Assembly: GCF_000020985.1 (NCBI RefSeq)
Contig: NC_011296.1
Span: 62,001-126,000, forward strand
DNA length: 64,000 nt
Source: Thermodesulfovibrio yellowstonii DSM 11347
GTDB lineage: Bacteria; Nitrospirota; Thermodesulfovibrionia; Thermodesulfovibrionales; Thermodesulfovibrionaceae
Direction of reading: 5' to 3'
Shown here: piece after piece, positions 29,085-39,383 of the stretch
Layout of the letters: each line of letters opens with the position of its first letter
Position numbering within the stretch: the first letter of the stretch is position 1
Position numbers and translations under genes: made by a program
The notes under the pieces: generated by a model
Told to the model about the DNA's origin: nothing
The model's database searches: none
What the model saw: the letters and a program-made list of their open reading frames with translations, nothing else

Positions 29085-29867
29085 ATGCTCATTCGTTTTA
29101 TTGAGTTCCAGAAGTTTGATCCATATTTAAATATGGCAATTGACGAATCTATTAGTTTTTTTGTGCGACAGAGTAGAGTTTTACCAACTTTCAGGCTATA
29201 TGGATGGAATAAAAAAGCGATAACTATCGGAGAGTTTCAGAAAATTGAAGAAATCAATCAGGATTTTTGCCTTAATCATGAAATTCCAATTGTAAGAAGA
29301 CCAACAGGAGGCAAAGGTATTCTGCACTATGATGACTTCACATACAGTTTTTGTTGTAAAAAAGAAGGAAAGTTTCGTGGTAATCTTTTTAAAACTTATG
29401 AAATTATAAGTCGTATATTTTTAAAGGCATTTAGTTTAGTAGGAATCTCTGCTGAAATAAGAAAAGAAAAGAAAAGCTATAACAAAAGTTCTCTCTGTTT
29501 TGCTCGCTCATCATTTGGAGAAATTTCTTTTCAAAATATAAAAATTATCGGCTCTGCCCAGAAAAGATGGGTTGATGGTTTTTTACAGCAGGGGACAATT
29601 CCTGTGACAGTAGATAGAGATTTATTAAGAAGAGTTTTTTTATGTAACCCTGATGAAGCTGATAGAGTTTTTGGTATAAAAGAATTATTTAAGGATTTTG
29701 ATATTGAAATTTTTCAGGAACAGATTAAGAAAGCTCTGAAGGAGGAGGGTTTTGAGATTGTTGTTGAGCCTCTTCAAGAGGAAGAGTTTGTTCTGGCTCA
29801 GTCCTTGCAACAGAAGCATCAAGTCTTATGTAGTAGGATAGAAATGCAGCAAATACAACCATACTGA
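29085..29867 (+). CDS. Lipoate/octanoate protein transferase, LipM-like
   Basis: A 260-residue member of the biotin/lipoate A/B ligase family. Seen are RLYGWNKKAITIGEFQ, the RRPTGGKGILH loop, and SLCFARSSFGEI followed by KIIGSAQKR and LQQGTIPV. The Cys-Phe preceding GSAQKR matches the catalytic cysteine region of LipM octanoyltransferases more than that of LplA ligases. It probably loads octanoyl or lipoyl groups onto GcvH or E2. The last 143 bases overlap, in antisense, the 3' end of the next gene. Confidence 0.8.
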   Translation: MLIRFIEFQKFDPYLNMAIDESISFFVRQSRVLPTFRLYGWNKKAITIGEFQKIEEINQDFCLNHEIPIVRRPTGGKGILHYDDFTYSFCCKKEGKFRGNLFKTYEIISRIFLKAFSLVGISAEIRKEKKSYNKSSLCFARSSFGEISFQNIKIIGSAQKRWVDGFLQQGTIPVTVDRDLLRRVFLCNPDEADRVFGIKELFKDFDIEIFQEQIKKALKEEGFEIVVEPLQEEEFVLAQSLQQKHQVLCSRIEMQQIQPY

Positions 29868-30711
29868 TATAAACATGGGCAAATTGAGTAATAAATTGAT
29901 AGGCTGCTACCAGTATAGTTCCTATATGAGGAATTATTGCCAGCAGAGAACCAAATGAGAGAATTAACCCACCTGTTAAGATATATATTACAAATAACAG
30001 TGCTGCTCTTCCAATAGATTGAGGATACAAAATTATTAATTTTCTGGTTTCTCTTATTGTTTCTCCTACAGTTAAATTTTTTATAAAAATTCCGAAAAAT
30101 CCAAATAGTGTATATGTTATCCATAGAATAAATGCGATAATACCTGTAAGAAGTATGCTTAAATAAATAAATACATTGAAAAATACTGATAAGGTATGGC
30201 TATAGTGGTTCAAAAAATTTACTATTTTAGAGCTTATTTCACTTATAAATCCAAAAATAAACGTTAAGCAAATGAAAATAAGAACTGAAAACAGTGCAAA
30301 AAAACCAGTTTTCCAGAAGAATCTTTTGCCATATTTATGGAAACTCTTTAAATTAAAAACCTTTCCTTCCTGTAAATATTGACACATTACACCTATTGTG
30401 CCTGAAAAGATATATATCCAAAGACTGACGATGAGAATAACATAAATAACAAGACTGATAATGAAAATAATAGCAAATATTAAAAACTTTTTCATGATAT
30501 TTATAGACGACAATAATATTTCAATAAAACTGCCTTTTAGTATATCTGTCAGGTCAATTCCAAATATTACAAAAAGGATTCCAAGTGGAATGCTCAGGAT
30601 AAAAAATAGTCCAAAAAAACTAATGAATAAAAATGAAAAATGTATAAATAATAACTGATAGTTTTTATGAACTGTTTTTAAACCATCATTTATGCACGTA
30701 AAAAAGTTCAA
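29725..30711 (-). CDS. Multi-pass membrane protein of unknown function
   Basis: A 328-residue protein with about six long hydrophobic helices and a polar, Gln/Pro/Glu-rich tail from about residue 300. No enzymatic motif is seen. It begins with TTG in a TTGA overlap with the lpxI stop, so translation is probably coupled. It is the last gene of the envelope run. Its 3' end overlaps the opposite lipM-like gene by 143 bp; the overlapping part encodes the final helix and tail. Confidence 0.75.
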   Translation of the reverse strand: MNFFTCINDGLKTVHKNYQLLFIHFSFLFISFFGLFFILSIPLGILFVIFGIDLTDILKGSFIEILLSSINIMKKFLIFAIIFIISLVIYVILIVSLWIYIFSGTIGVMCQYLQEGKVFNLKSFHKYGKRFFWKTGFFALFSVLIFICLTFIFGFISEISSKIVNFLNHYSHTLSVFFNVFIYLSILLTGIIAFILWITYTLFGFFGIFIKNLTVGETIRETRKLIILYPQSIGRAALLFVIYILTGGLILSFGSLLAIIPHIGTILVAAYQFITQFAHVYISMVVFAAFLSYYIRLDASVARTEPEQTLPLEEAQQQSQNPPPSELS

Positions 30712-31517
30712 GGTTGTTTGACACCTACTACAATTATATTAATTTCATTAGCTTTTTCAATAAGTTTATCTCGTTCTATTAAAAAAGTTTTGCCTGCTTC
30801 AAGTGCTAAAATTTTAGCATTGGCTTTTCCCATAATTACTATTGTATCTACTCCAGCAGCAGGAGGGTCAAGCCTTAAATCCTGCTGAGGTTTGCTGACT
30901 TTTACTACAATGGAGTTTTTTACAAATCTTCCAGCTCTTAAAATTGTTTCATCTGTTCCTTCTATTGCTTCCACAGCAATTACTGACCTTTCTTTTACCA
31001 CCACTGTCTGTCCTATATCAAGTTCTCCGATTTTTTTTGCAATTTTAAAACCATATTCAATATCTTTCCATTCCTCTTTTGTAGGTTTTTTTCTTGTAAG
31101 AACTCCTTCAGGAGTTATAAGTTCAGGACAAAATTCAGATATTTCTGCTATTTTTATTCCCTCTGTTAATAATTCTTTTTCAACAAGTTTAAGAAGTTCA
31201 TTGTCTCCTCTAATTTTAGCTGAAAAAAGCATCTTTAATGCTCTCATGTCAGGCTTGATTGTTTTTCTTTCAAAAATAAGTTTTTTAGGTACCTTGCCTG
31301 TTAAAATCACCTCTTTAACATTATTATTTTTTAAAAAATCTATAATCTGTCCTGCTTTGCCAATATTTATTGATTCAAATACATCGCTATGATTTGATAG
31401 TGCATCATCGGCAAGTCCTTCTAATGCAACAGTTATGACTTTATAACCTCTTTTTTTGAGTTCATTTGTAACTATAAGAGGGAGACAACCTCCTCCTGCA
31501 ATTACTCCTATCTGCAT
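30708..31517 (-). CDS. lpxI: LpxI, UDP-2,3-diacylglucosamine pyrophosphatase
   Basis: A 269-residue protein of the DUF1009/LpxI family, which hydrolyses UDP-2,3-diacylglucosamine in lipid A synthesis in bacteria lacking LpxH. Typical blocks are the N-terminal GVIAGGGCLPLIV, LTGKVPKKLIF, VVVKERSVIAVEAIEGTD and the C-terminal PAAGVDTIVIMGKAN. It overlaps lpxA by 10 bp. lpxB, the next pathway gene, is not in this window. Confidence 0.93.
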   Translation of the reverse strand: MQIGVIAGGGCLPLIVTNELKKRGYKVITVALEGLADDALSNHSDVFESINIGKAGQIIDFLKNNNVKEVILTGKVPKKLIFERKTIKPDMRALKMLFSAKIRGDNELLKLVEKELLTEGIKIAEISEFCPELITPEGVLTRKKPTKEEWKDIEYGFKIAKKIGELDIGQTVVVKERSVIAVEAIEGTDETILRAGRFVKNSIVVKVSKPQQDLRLDPPAAGVDTIVIMGKANAKILALEAGKTFLIERDKLIEKANEINIIVVGVKQP

Positions 31518-32284
31518 ATTCCTCTTTTATTTGCTTCTATGAATTCTAATAGGTGTATAATTTCAGGAATCTGAGGAAGTTCTTTTTTGACTTTATCAAT
31601 TGCTTCTTTTAACTGAAGTTTATCTCTGAATAAAATTTTATAAGCTTTTTTTAATATATTAATAGTTTCATCACTAAATCCTCTTCTTTTAAGTCCTACA
31701 GAGTTTAATCCATAAAGCTTGGCTCTTGGTCCAGAAGCCATGGTAAATGGAGGCACATCCTGTCCAACTCCACTAAAACCTCCTATCATAGCATAAGCAC
31801 CTATTCTTGTAAACTGATGGATAGCTACTAATCCACCAATAAATGCAAAATCTTCAACCTGAACATGACCTGCCAGAGTTGCAAGATTTGCCATAATCAC
31901 AGAGTTTCCTATTTTACAGTCATGTGCAATATGCACATAAGCCATTATAAAGTTACTATCTCCAATTACTGTCCAGCCATCTCCTGCAACTGATGCTCTA
32001 TGAATTGTTACATATTCTCTGATTGTGTTGTTATTACCAATTTTAACTCCTGTTGGTTCTCCTTTATATTTAATATCTTGTGGGGGAAATCCAATTGTTG
32101 TAAATGGGAATATAGTGCAGTTCTGTCCTATTTCTGTTATACCTTCAATCTGCACATGATTTATGAGGCGTGTGCCTCTGCCTATCTTAACATTGTCTCC
32201 AATTATGCAGTAAGGGCCTATAACTACTTCTTTATCTATTTCTGCTTTTGGGCTAATAATTGCAGTTTTATGTATCTCATTCAT
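31508..32284 (-). CDS. lpxA: LpxA, UDP-GlcNAc acyltransferase
   Basis: A 258-residue left-handed beta-helix enzyme that starts lipid A synthesis by O-acylating UDP-GlcNAc. Hexapeptide repeats run from about residue 7 to 180; the catalytic His lies in YVHIAHDCKIG. The C-terminal helical domain begins GLNSVGLKRRGFS. It lies 12 bp after fabZ. Confidence 0.95.
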   Translation of the reverse strand: MNEIHKTAIISPKAEIDKEVVIGPYCIIGDNVKIGRGTRLINHVQIEGITEIGQNCTIFPFTTIGFPPQDIKYKGEPTGVKIGNNNTIREYVTIHRASVAGDGWTVIGDSNFIMAYVHIAHDCKIGNSVIMANLATLAGHVQVEDFAFIGGLVAIHQFTRIGAYAMIGGFSGVGQDVPPFTMASGPRAKLYGLNSVGLKRRGFSDETINILKKAYKILFRDKLQLKEAIDKVKKELPQIPEIIHLLEFIEANKRGICR

Positions 32285-32296
32285 TAACTTTTTACC

Positions 32297-32719
32297 TCAC
32301 TTTGTAACCATTGCTGTGAATTCTGCCTCTGTTGCCACTTTTTCATCAATTTTTGCAATACCTGCAAACTTCCAGACTCCTCCTCTTCTGTGAATCACAC
32401 TGACTTCAAAAATGATTCGGTCACCTGGTATAATTGGTTTACGAAATTTAACTTTTTCAATGCTTAAAAAGAGAACCCCTGTCCCTTCCATGCCTGATTT
32501 AAATGCAAGAACACCTGCTACCTGAGCCATTGCCTCTACTATTAGTACTCCAGGCATAACAGGATTTCCTGGAAAGTGTCCTTGAAAAAACGGTTCATTC
32601 ATAGTAACGTTTTTTACTCCTACTGCTTTTTCATTGGGGATAAGTTCTAAAACTCTGTCTACTAAGAGGAATGGATATCTGTGAGGAAGAATATCCATTA
32701 TTTCTTTGATATCAATCAT
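32297..32719 (-). CDS. fabZ: FabZ, 3-hydroxyacyl-ACP dehydratase
   Basis: A 140-residue hot-dog-fold enzyme with the active-site His in LPHRYPFLLVDRV and Glu in PGVLIVEAMAQ, both intact. It dehydrates 3-hydroxyacyl-ACP in fatty acid synthesis and competes with LpxA/LpxD for substrate. ATG at 32719 is preferred to GTG at 32725 because GGAGG ends five bases before it. Confidence 0.95.
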   Translation of the reverse strand: MIDIKEIMDILPHRYPFLLVDRVLELIPNEKAVGVKNVTMNEPFFQGHFPGNPVMPGVLIVEAMAQVAGVLAFKSGMEGTGVLFLSIEKVKFRKPIIPGDRIIFEVSVIHRRGGVWKFAGIAKIDEKVATEAEFTAMVTK

Positions 32720-32736
32720 TGACACCTCCTATCAAT

Positions 32737-33765
32737 TTATTCAATAGTTTTTTGTTTTTCAAGTTGTTTAATTCTTTCTTCAAGTTCTCTTATCTTTTTA
32801 TAAAGTTCTGGAAGTTTCTGAAAAATTGCATTTGTTCTAAGCCATTCCCTATGAGGCATGATAGGTGAGCCAGAAAATACACCTTTTTGAACTTTTCCAG
32901 GCATAACTCCTGATTGAGCTGTGATTATTGTTCCTGCTTCAATTTCTACATGATCCGAAATACCAACCTGTCCTGCAAGTATACATCCATCTCCTACTTG
33001 AGAACTTCCTGCAATTCCAACCTGAGCTACGATTATCACATTTTGACCAATTTTTACATTATGAGCAATCTGAACAAGATTATCAATCTTTGTTCCTTTT
33101 CCAATAAAAGTATTTCCAGTTGTAGCCCTATCTATGGTTACACAAGCTCCTATTTCAACATCATCCTCAATAATTACACCTCCCACCTGGGGAATCTTAT
33201 GATGCTTACCTTCGTGAAAAATGTATCCAAAACCGTCAGAACCAATCTGAGTTCCTGCATGAATTATTACTCTATTGCCGATTTTAACTCTTTCTCTTAC
33301 TGTTACATTGGGATAAATCACACAGTCAGAACCTATTAATGTTTCTTTGCCAATAAATGTGAAAGGGTAAATTATAGTATTGTCTCCTATTGTTACATTC
33401 TCATCAATATAAACAAAAGGATAGACTGTTACATTTTTACCTATCTGAGCAGTAGAAGCGACAATTGATTTTTCGCTTATTCCTTTACATGGCTGTGGTT
33501 TTACATAAAACATTTCAAGAAGTTTTGCAAAAACAAATTGAGGATTTTCAGTAATAAGCTGAGGTTTGTTCAGATTTGGAATTTTTTCTTTTACAATAAA
33601 TGCAGAAGCTTTACTATTTTTGGCAAGCTCAGCATATTTTGAACTTGCTATATATGTAATATCGCCTTCTTGAGCATCTTCAAAGCCTTTTATCCCTGAT
33701 ATTTCAATTTCAGAATCTCCCTCAATTTTTGCATTAAAAAAATGTGCTATTTCAGAAAGCTTCAT
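32737..33765 (-). CDS. lpxD: LpxD, UDP-3-O-acylglucosamine N-acyltransferase
   Basis: A 342-residue trimeric acyltransferase with an N-terminal uridine-binding domain, hexapeptide repeats from about 105 to 290 and a C-terminal Lys/Glu-rich helix. The catalytic His is in [10 protein letters not shown]. It performs the third step of lipid A synthesis. It overlaps the skp gene by 4 bp. Confidence 0.95.
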   Translation of the reverse strand: MKLSEIAHFFNAKIEGDSEIEISGIKGFEDAQEGDITYIASSKYAELAKNSKASAFIVKEKIPNLNKPQLITENPQFVFAKLLEMFYVKPQPCKGISEKSIVASTAQIGKNVTVYPFVYIDENVTIGDNTIIYPFTFIGKETLIGSDCVIYPNVTVRERVKIGNRVIIHAGTQIGSDGFGYIFHEGKHHKIPQVGGVIIEDDVEIGACVTIDRATTGNTFIGKGTKIDNLVQIAHNVKIGQNVIIVAQVGIAGSSQVGDGCILAGQVGISDHVEIEAGTIITAQSGVMPGKVQKGVFSGSPIMPHREWLRTNAIFQKLPELYKKIRELEERIKQLEKQKTIE

Positions 33766-34298
33766 TTCTTTCCTTTTTGTTGCGAAGTTTTTTGATTAAA
33801 AAGTGAAATGATTTTATCTGTAATATCTACTTCAGGAGTTGCAAAAAGAATAATCTGCTCAGCTTTCTCAAATATTAGATTATAACCTTCTTTCTGAGCA
33901 AAATCATTTATTAATTGTCTTATTTCTTTAAGCATGCTTTGAGTAATTTCATTTTGTTTTTTCTGAAGTTCTACTTGATAATCTGCTGCAGTTCTTTGAA
34001 AATCTCTTCCTAAACGTTCAATCTCTTCTTCCTTTGCTTTTCTTGCATCCTCACTTAAAACAGAGCGTTTTTTTTCAAGTTCTTCTTTTAAACTCTGAAT
34101 TTTTTTCTGTTTTTCTTCAAGAGTTTTTTGCCTTGACTCAAGCATACTCTGCAGTTCATTTACAGATTTCTTTCCTTCTTCTGATTCATTCAGAACTCTG
34201 TAAAGATCAACTACTCCAATTTTTAAGTCTGCATGGGCAAGTGAAACAAAGGATAGTGCAAAAACCATAATAAATACTACAAATAGAATTCTTTTCAT
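33762..34298 (-). CDS. skp: Skp/OmpH periplasmic chaperone
   Basis: A 178-residue protein with a signal peptide (cleavage likely after SLAHA, about residue 23) and a long Lys/Glu/Gln-rich coiled coil from about residue 38 to 125, flanked by the small beta core ([29 protein letters not shown]). Skp carries unfolded outer membrane proteins to BamA, encoded just upstream. AGGAGGAA precedes the start. Confidence 0.9.
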   Translation of the reverse strand: MKRILFVVFIMVFALSFVSLAHADLKIGVVDLYRVLNESEEGKKSVNELQSMLESRQKTLEEKQKKIQSLKEELEKKRSVLSEDARKAKEEEIERLGRDFQRTAADYQVELQKKQNEITQSMLKEIRQLINDFAQKEGYNLIFEKAEQIILFATPEVDITDKIISLFNQKTSQQKGKK

Positions 34299-34312
34299 TT
34301 CCTCCTCCTAAT

Positions 34313-36559
34313 TTAGAAAAATGAACCAAATCCAAATTCAATCTTGGATTTGGACTCTCCTTCCTTTTTATTGAGATTTATTCCATAGTCTATTTTGACA
34401 GGTCCGAGCGGTGAAAACCATCTAAAACCGAATCCAGATGTATATTTTATATCAGAACCAAATTTTTCTGCCTCATTATATCCCTTACCCATATCAACAA
34501 ATATAAGTCCTTTAAGCTTCATTTCAGCCACTATAGGAAAAAGATATTCAATATTGAATATCATTGCTCTTTTTGCTCCAATTGGTTCATTTTTGCTGTC
34601 TTTTGGTCCTGCCTCTCCATATCCCACACCTCTTATTGTATCAAGACCACCAATATAAAACCTTTCATAGAGCGGATATTTCTTGCCAAAAAGAGTATCA
34701 GACATTCCGAGTCTTCCTCTTAAATGTAAGGTTGATTCCTCAAATATTGGTATATACCAGCCAAGGTCAAGCAAGCTTTTCCAGAAACCCGTGTCTCCTC
34801 CCAGTCCTGCAGTAGTTAAGCTCAAAGAATACCTTCTTCCTTTGCTTGGGTCAATATAACTATCTCGGGTATCATTTATAATCTGAAACGTGACAGCACT
34901 TGTAAGAAGATTACCCTGCATATCTTTTATTACTGCATCAGCATCTTCATCAACATCTGTAACATTTGATTTTTCAATATCATAGGTGATTGAAGCAGAC
35001 CAGTCCTCTCCATATCTTTTGCCAAATGTGAGAGAAAGCCCTGTTGCATCTCTTGTATAGTTAACGTACTCTCTTTTCTGCCTATAAAGATTTATTCCGA
35101 AAAGAAGAGGTTTATCCAAAAACCATGGGTCTCTAAAAGCAAGAGTATAGTAAGAACTTCTTCCTCCAAGCTCTCCTCTAAGAGTTAAAGAGTAACCCTT
35201 ACCAAAAAGATTGTTTTGGGTTACATCAACCATACCTATAAGGTTATCAATTGAGCTATATCCACCACCTATTGTCAAAAATCCTGTTGCTTTTTCTTTT
35301 ACATTCACATCAAGGTCAACAGTTTTTTTATCAGGATCAGGTTTCTGATTTATATCAACTGTCTCAAAGTACTGAAGGTCTTCAAGTCTTTTTTTGCTTT
35401 TTTGTATTTTTGATGCAGAATACTCATCACCTTCATCAACTCTGACTTCTCTTCTTATTACTTTGTCAATTGTTTTAACGTTTCCTGAAATATTTACTCT
35501 TCCAATAGTAAACTTATCACCTGGCTTAACATTATATGTCACATCAACTGTTAATTTTTCTTCATTTGGAATAACATCAGGAGAAACACTTACAAGAGCA
35601 TATCCCTTGTCTGAATAAAACGAAGTTATTGCTTCAACATCTTTACGCATTTTTGCTTTACTGAATATTTCTCCTGCTTTTAGCTTTATGAGTTCCTTAA
35701 GCTCTGTTCCTTCTTTATTGTCTCTGTATCCTGTGATATTTACTGAAGAGATTTTAAATTGAGGTCCTTCAGAAATCGGAATCATTATTGTCATCCATTT
35801 TTTATCTTGGGAAAACTCTATTTTAGGTTCTCCAACTGAGATTTTAAGGTATCCATTGTCGTAGTATAGGTCCTTTATTTTTTCAAGATCCTGTAACATT
35901 TCGTACTTTTTATAAAAGCCACTTCCTGTAATAAATGAATAAAACTTTCTTTCAGATGTTGCCATTACTTTTTTAATTTTTCTTGACGAGATTGCTTTAT
36001 TTCCTTCAAACTTTATCTCTTTTATTTTGACTTTGTTACCTTCATCTATTACATATGTAAGCTCAACTTCTTCCTCTGTTTTTTTCTTTAATACAGGAAC
36101 AATCTTTGCGAAATAATAACCCTCAGATTCATAAAATGCTTTAAGTCTGAGAGCATTGTCATTTATAAGAGTTACATCTGCTATAGCACCTGCGGTAATT
36201 GTAACAACCTCTTTCAATTTATCTTCATCGTACTCTTTATTTCCTTCAAAGCTTACCTTTATAATTGTTGGTTTTTCTTTAACAGAATATATTACTTTTA
36301 CTCCACCCTCAAAGGGTTCAATATCAACTTTGACATCTTCAAAATAGCCCATTTTATAAATTGATTTTATATCTTCAGAGATTTTTTCTTGAGAAATAAC
36401 CTCTCCAAGTTTAAGAGAAATCTTATTTTTTACCGCAGCTTCTTCAATTCTTTTAAGTCCTTTTATATCAATGGCTGTAACTACAGGAAGTTCCTGTGCA
36501 AAAGATTGCAATGAAAATAAAAAAATGAAAAAAAATATAAGCACTGCTGGTCTTTTCAT
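34313..36559 (-). CDS. bamA: BamA, outer membrane protein assembly factor
   Basis: A 748-residue Omp85 protein with a signal peptide ending near SFA-Q, five POTRA domains (about 25-410) and a 16-strand barrel. The conserved barrel region GGLDTIRGVGYGEAG corresponds to the family's RGF-type motif, and the protein ends in Phe as outer membrane barrels do. It folds and inserts outer membrane proteins. Its place with skp and lpxD is a standard arrangement in diderm bacteria. Confidence 0.95.
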   Translation of the reverse strand: MKRPAVLIFFFIFLFSLQSFAQELPVVTAIDIKGLKRIEEAAVKNKISLKLGEVISQEKISEDIKSIYKMGYFEDVKVDIEPFEGGVKVIYSVKEKPTIIKVSFEGNKEYDEDKLKEVVTITAGAIADVTLINDNALRLKAFYESEGYYFAKIVPVLKKKTEEEVELTYVIDEGNKVKIKEIKFEGNKAISSRKIKKVMATSERKFYSFITGSGFYKKYEMLQDLEKIKDLYYDNGYLKISVGEPKIEFSQDKKWMTIMIPISEGPQFKISSVNITGYRDNKEGTELKELIKLKAGEIFSKAKMRKDVEAITSFYSDKGYALVSVSPDVIPNEEKLTVDVTYNVKPGDKFTIGRVNISGNVKTIDKVIRREVRVDEGDEYSASKIQKSKKRLEDLQYFETVDINQKPDPDKKTVDLDVNVKEKATGFLTIGGGYSSIDNLIGMVDVTQNNLFGKGYSLTLRGELGGRSSYYTLAFRDPWFLDKPLLFGINLYRQKREYVNYTRDATGLSLTFGKRYGEDWSASITYDIEKSNVTDVDEDADAVIKDMQGNLLTSAVTFQIINDTRDSYIDPSKGRRYSLSLTTAGLGGDTGFWKSLLDLGWYIPIFEESTLHLRGRLGMSDTLFGKKYPLYERFYIGGLDTIRGVGYGEAGPKDSKNEPIGAKRAMIFNIEYLFPIVAEMKLKGLIFVDMGKGYNEAEKFGSDIKYTSGFGFRWFSPLGPVKIDYGINLNKKEGESKSKIEFGFGSFF

Positions 36560-36592
36560 GAAAACCTCTTTGTCAAAAAGTTTTTAAGTATA

Positions 36593-37972
36593 TCATAATA
36601 TTTTAAAAAATTGAAACACTTCAAAAAGCTTCTGATGAACAATAGATTTAATCTCTTCAAGGTCATCTTCTGTTTCAGCTTCAAATCTTAAAACTAAGGC
36701 AGGCTGAGTATTAGACGCTCTTATTAATGCCCAGCCTTTTTTGAAATTTATTCTTACTCCATCTATAAAATTACATTCAAATTTCTGGAAATAATCCTTA
36801 ATTTTTTCTACAATCATAAACTTTTTTTCATCTATACAATCAATTCTTATTTCTGGAGTGCTTTGCATTGTTTTTACTCCACATAGAAGTTTTTTTATGC
36901 CATATGGTTTACCAGCTTTTTTTACTATTTCTACTAATCTTAATGATGCATATATTGCGTCATCAAATCCAAAATACTTATCACTGAAAAATATATGCCC
37001 GCTCATCTCGCCTGCAAGGAGTGCTCCTTCTTCCTTCATTTTTTTCTTTATAAGAGAATGTCCTGTTTTCCACATAACTGGAATGCCACCTGCTTTAGCA
37101 ATTTCTTCATACATTACTTTTGAGCATTTTACTTCGCCAATTATTTTTGCTCCTTTATTTTCTTCTAAAATATCTTTGGCAAATATAATCATTAACCTAT
37201 CTCCCCATACAACATCACCTGATTCATCAATAACTCCTATACGGTCTGCATCACCATCAAATCCTATACCAAGATGGGCTTTTTTATTTATAACAGTTTG
37301 TATTAAATCTTCCATGTTTTCAAGAACCACAGGATCAGGATGATGATTTGGAAATCTGCCATCAGGCTCACTATAGAGTTCATATACTTCAGCGCCAAGT
37401 TTTTTTAGAATCACAGGAGCAACCAATCCAGCTGTGCCATTTCCTGAGTCAACAACAACTTTTATCCCCTCAAAAGAAGTAAAACCGCTTAACATGTAAT
37501 TAATATAATCATCTGTTATGTTGTATTTTTCAATTTTTCCTGTTTTATTAAAATTAATAAAATCCTTTTTTTCTATAATTTTTTTTAATCTTCTGATTTT
37601 TTCACCATAAATGGTCTCTTTGCCTATACTGAGTTTAAATCCGTTAAATTCAGGTGGGTTGTGGCTTCCAGTTATCATTATTCCTGCATCCACAGGAAGT
37701 GTAAAAAGCGAAAAATACTGAAGTGGAGTAGGACATAACCCTATATCAATAACATCTACGCCGCATTCTGTAATTCCTTTGAGTAATTCTTTTTTGAGAG
37801 TTTCAGACGAAAATCTTGCATCCATTCCAACTGAGATTTTTCGGGGCATTCTTTTTAGTTCTTTGAATACCAGTGAAACAAAGGCTTTTCCAATTAGATA
37901 AGAAATTTCCTCTGTAAGGTCTTCTCCATAAATGCCTCTTATGTCATATTCTCTAAATATCCTGTCTTCCAT
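36593..37972 (-). CDS. manB: Phosphomannomutase/phosphoglucomutase (ManB/AlgC type)
   Basis: A 459-residue alpha-D-phosphohexomutase. The phosphoserine loop ITGSHNPPEFNG, the metal loop GFDGDADRIG and the sugar-binding GEMSGH are intact. It interconverts mannose or glucose 6-phosphate and 1-phosphate, supplying ManC. I choose ATG 37972 because GAGG lies six bases upstream and homologues start MEDRIFREYDIRG; ATG 12 bases earlier is less supported. It overlaps manC by 20 bp. Confidence 0.9.
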   Translation of the reverse strand: MEDRIFREYDIRGIYGEDLTEEISYLIGKAFVSLVFKELKRMPRKISVGMDARFSSETLKKELLKGITECGVDVIDIGLCPTPLQYFSLFTLPVDAGIMITGSHNPPEFNGFKLSIGKETIYGEKIRRLKKIIEKKDFINFNKTGKIEKYNITDDYINYMLSGFTSFEGIKVVVDSGNGTAGLVAPVILKKLGAEVYELYSEPDGRFPNHHPDPVVLENMEDLIQTVINKKAHLGIGFDGDADRIGVIDESGDVVWGDRLMIIFAKDILEENKGAKIIGEVKCSKVMYEEIAKAGGIPVMWKTGHSLIKKKMKEEGALLAGEMSGHIFFSDKYFGFDDAIYASLRLVEIVKKAGKPYGIKKLLCGVKTMQSTPEIRIDCIDEKKFMIVEKIKDYFQKFECNFIDGVRINFKKGWALIRASNTQPALVLRFEAETEDDLEEIKSIVHQKLFEVFQFFKIL

Positions 37973-39374
37973 AAACATCCTCAACTCTTTTTATATCATC
38001 TTCTTCCACATACTCTCCTACCTGAACTTCAATTATTTCAAGAGGAATTTTCCCTGGGTTTTCAAGCCTATGAAGCGTGCTTTTGGGAACATATACTGAT
38101 TCATTTTCATGAACAAACTGTTCTCTGTCGCCAATTTTTACTTTTGCAGTTCCCTTTACAACAACCCAGTGTTCAGAACGATGATGATGCATTTGAAGAG
38201 ATAGTGTTTCTCCTGGTTTTACTGATATTCTCTTTATTTTATATCTTAACCCTTTCTCAAGTAGAGTATAGCTTCCCCACGGCCTGTAAACTGTTACATG
38301 CTCTTCAACCTGTGGAAGCGCTTTTTCAGAAAGAATTTTTACGATATCTTTGACTTTCTGGCATTCTCCTTTTTTTGCAATTAGCAAAGCATCTTCTGTT
38401 TCAACAACTACCATATCCTGAATACCTAAGGTAGTAATAAATCTTTTGTTACCTATAATAAGGCTTCCATTTGTCTCTATATTTACGCAATCACCTACTA
38501 TTGCATTACCAGTTGGGTCTTTATCTAAAACATCATATAAACTTTCCCATGAACCTATATCAGACCAGAATATATCAAGTGGAAGGAGCATTCCTTTTTC
38601 AGTTTTTTCCATAATTGCATAATCAATAGAGATGTCTGACAGATTTTGAAACTCTTTCAAAGCTTCATCATATGATTTTTCAAATAATTCTCCCAATTGG
38701 GGTGTATACTTCTTAAAATCCTCAATTATTGTATTAACTTTAAATGTAAACATTCCTGAATTCCAGTAGTAGTTTCCTTCTTTAATATATCTTTTTGCAT
38801 TATCAAAATCGGGTTTTTCCACAAATTTTTCAACCTTATAGAAATTTCCGAATTCTGCAGGCTGACTTTTTACTTTTATGTATCCATAGCCTGTTTCAGG
38901 ACGAGTTGGTTTTATGCCGAATGTTACAATAGTTTCTTTTTTAGCACATTCTTCCGAAGCTTTAATGAATTCAATAAATTTTTCATCTGGTTTAATTAAG
39001 TGGTCCGAGGGACAAACAAAGAATATCTCATCTTGAGAGATTCCTTTTTCTATTGCATATCTTATTGCAAGAGCAATTGCAGGTGCTGTATTTTTTGACA
39101 CAGGTTCAATTACAATCTCAATTTTTGGCTTATTTGTTAGTTTATTTGCTAACTCTTCTAATTGATTAATAACATAAAACTTATGTTTCTCATTTGTTAC
39201 AATGAAAATATCTGCATCTGGATAGCAACATATTCTTTTTATAGTCTTCTGAAAGAAACTTTCATGTTCATCATGTTTTGAAATTGAAAACTTTAGAAAC
39301 TGTTTTGGAAAGTTTTTCCTTGACATAGGCCATAGCCTTGTTCCAGAGCCTCCTGCGAGAACTATAAATTTCAT
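37953..39374 (-). CDS. manC: Mannose-1-phosphate guanylyltransferase/mannose-6-phosphate isomerase
   Basis: A 473-residue two-domain enzyme. The nucleotidyltransferase part starts VLAGGSGTRLWPMSRKNFPKQF and has FVEKPD. The C-terminal cupin isomerase part has PWGSYTLLEKG and MHHHRSEHWVVVKGTA. It makes GDP-mannose for surface polysaccharide. AAGGAGCAAAG precedes the start. Confidence 0.94.
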   Translation of the reverse strand: MKFIVLAGGSGTRLWPMSRKNFPKQFLKFSISKHDEHESFFQKTIKRICCYPDADIFIVTNEKHKFYVINQLEELANKLTNKPKIEIVIEPVSKNTAPAIALAIRYAIEKGISQDEIFFVCPSDHLIKPDEKFIEFIKASEECAKKETIVTFGIKPTRPETGYGYIKVKSQPAEFGNFYKVEKFVEKPDFDNAKRYIKEGNYYWNSGMFTFKVNTIIEDFKKYTPQLGELFEKSYDEALKEFQNLSDISIDYAIMEKTEKGMLLPLDIFWSDIGSWESLYDVLDKDPTGNAIVGDCVNIETNGSLIIGNKRFITTLGIQDMVVVETEDALLIAKKGECQKVKDIVKILSEKALPQVEEHVTVYRPWGSYTLLEKGLRYKIKRISVKPGETLSLQMHHHRSEHWVVVKGTAKVKIGDREQFVHENESVYVPKSTLHRLENPGKIPLEIIEVQVGEYVEEDDIKRVEDVYGRQDI

Positions 39375-39383
39375 CTTTGCTCC

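Noticed and set aside
34395-34815. Plus-strand frames opposite bamA
   Set aside because: They are antisense shadows of a well-supported bamA gene and lack ribosome sites.
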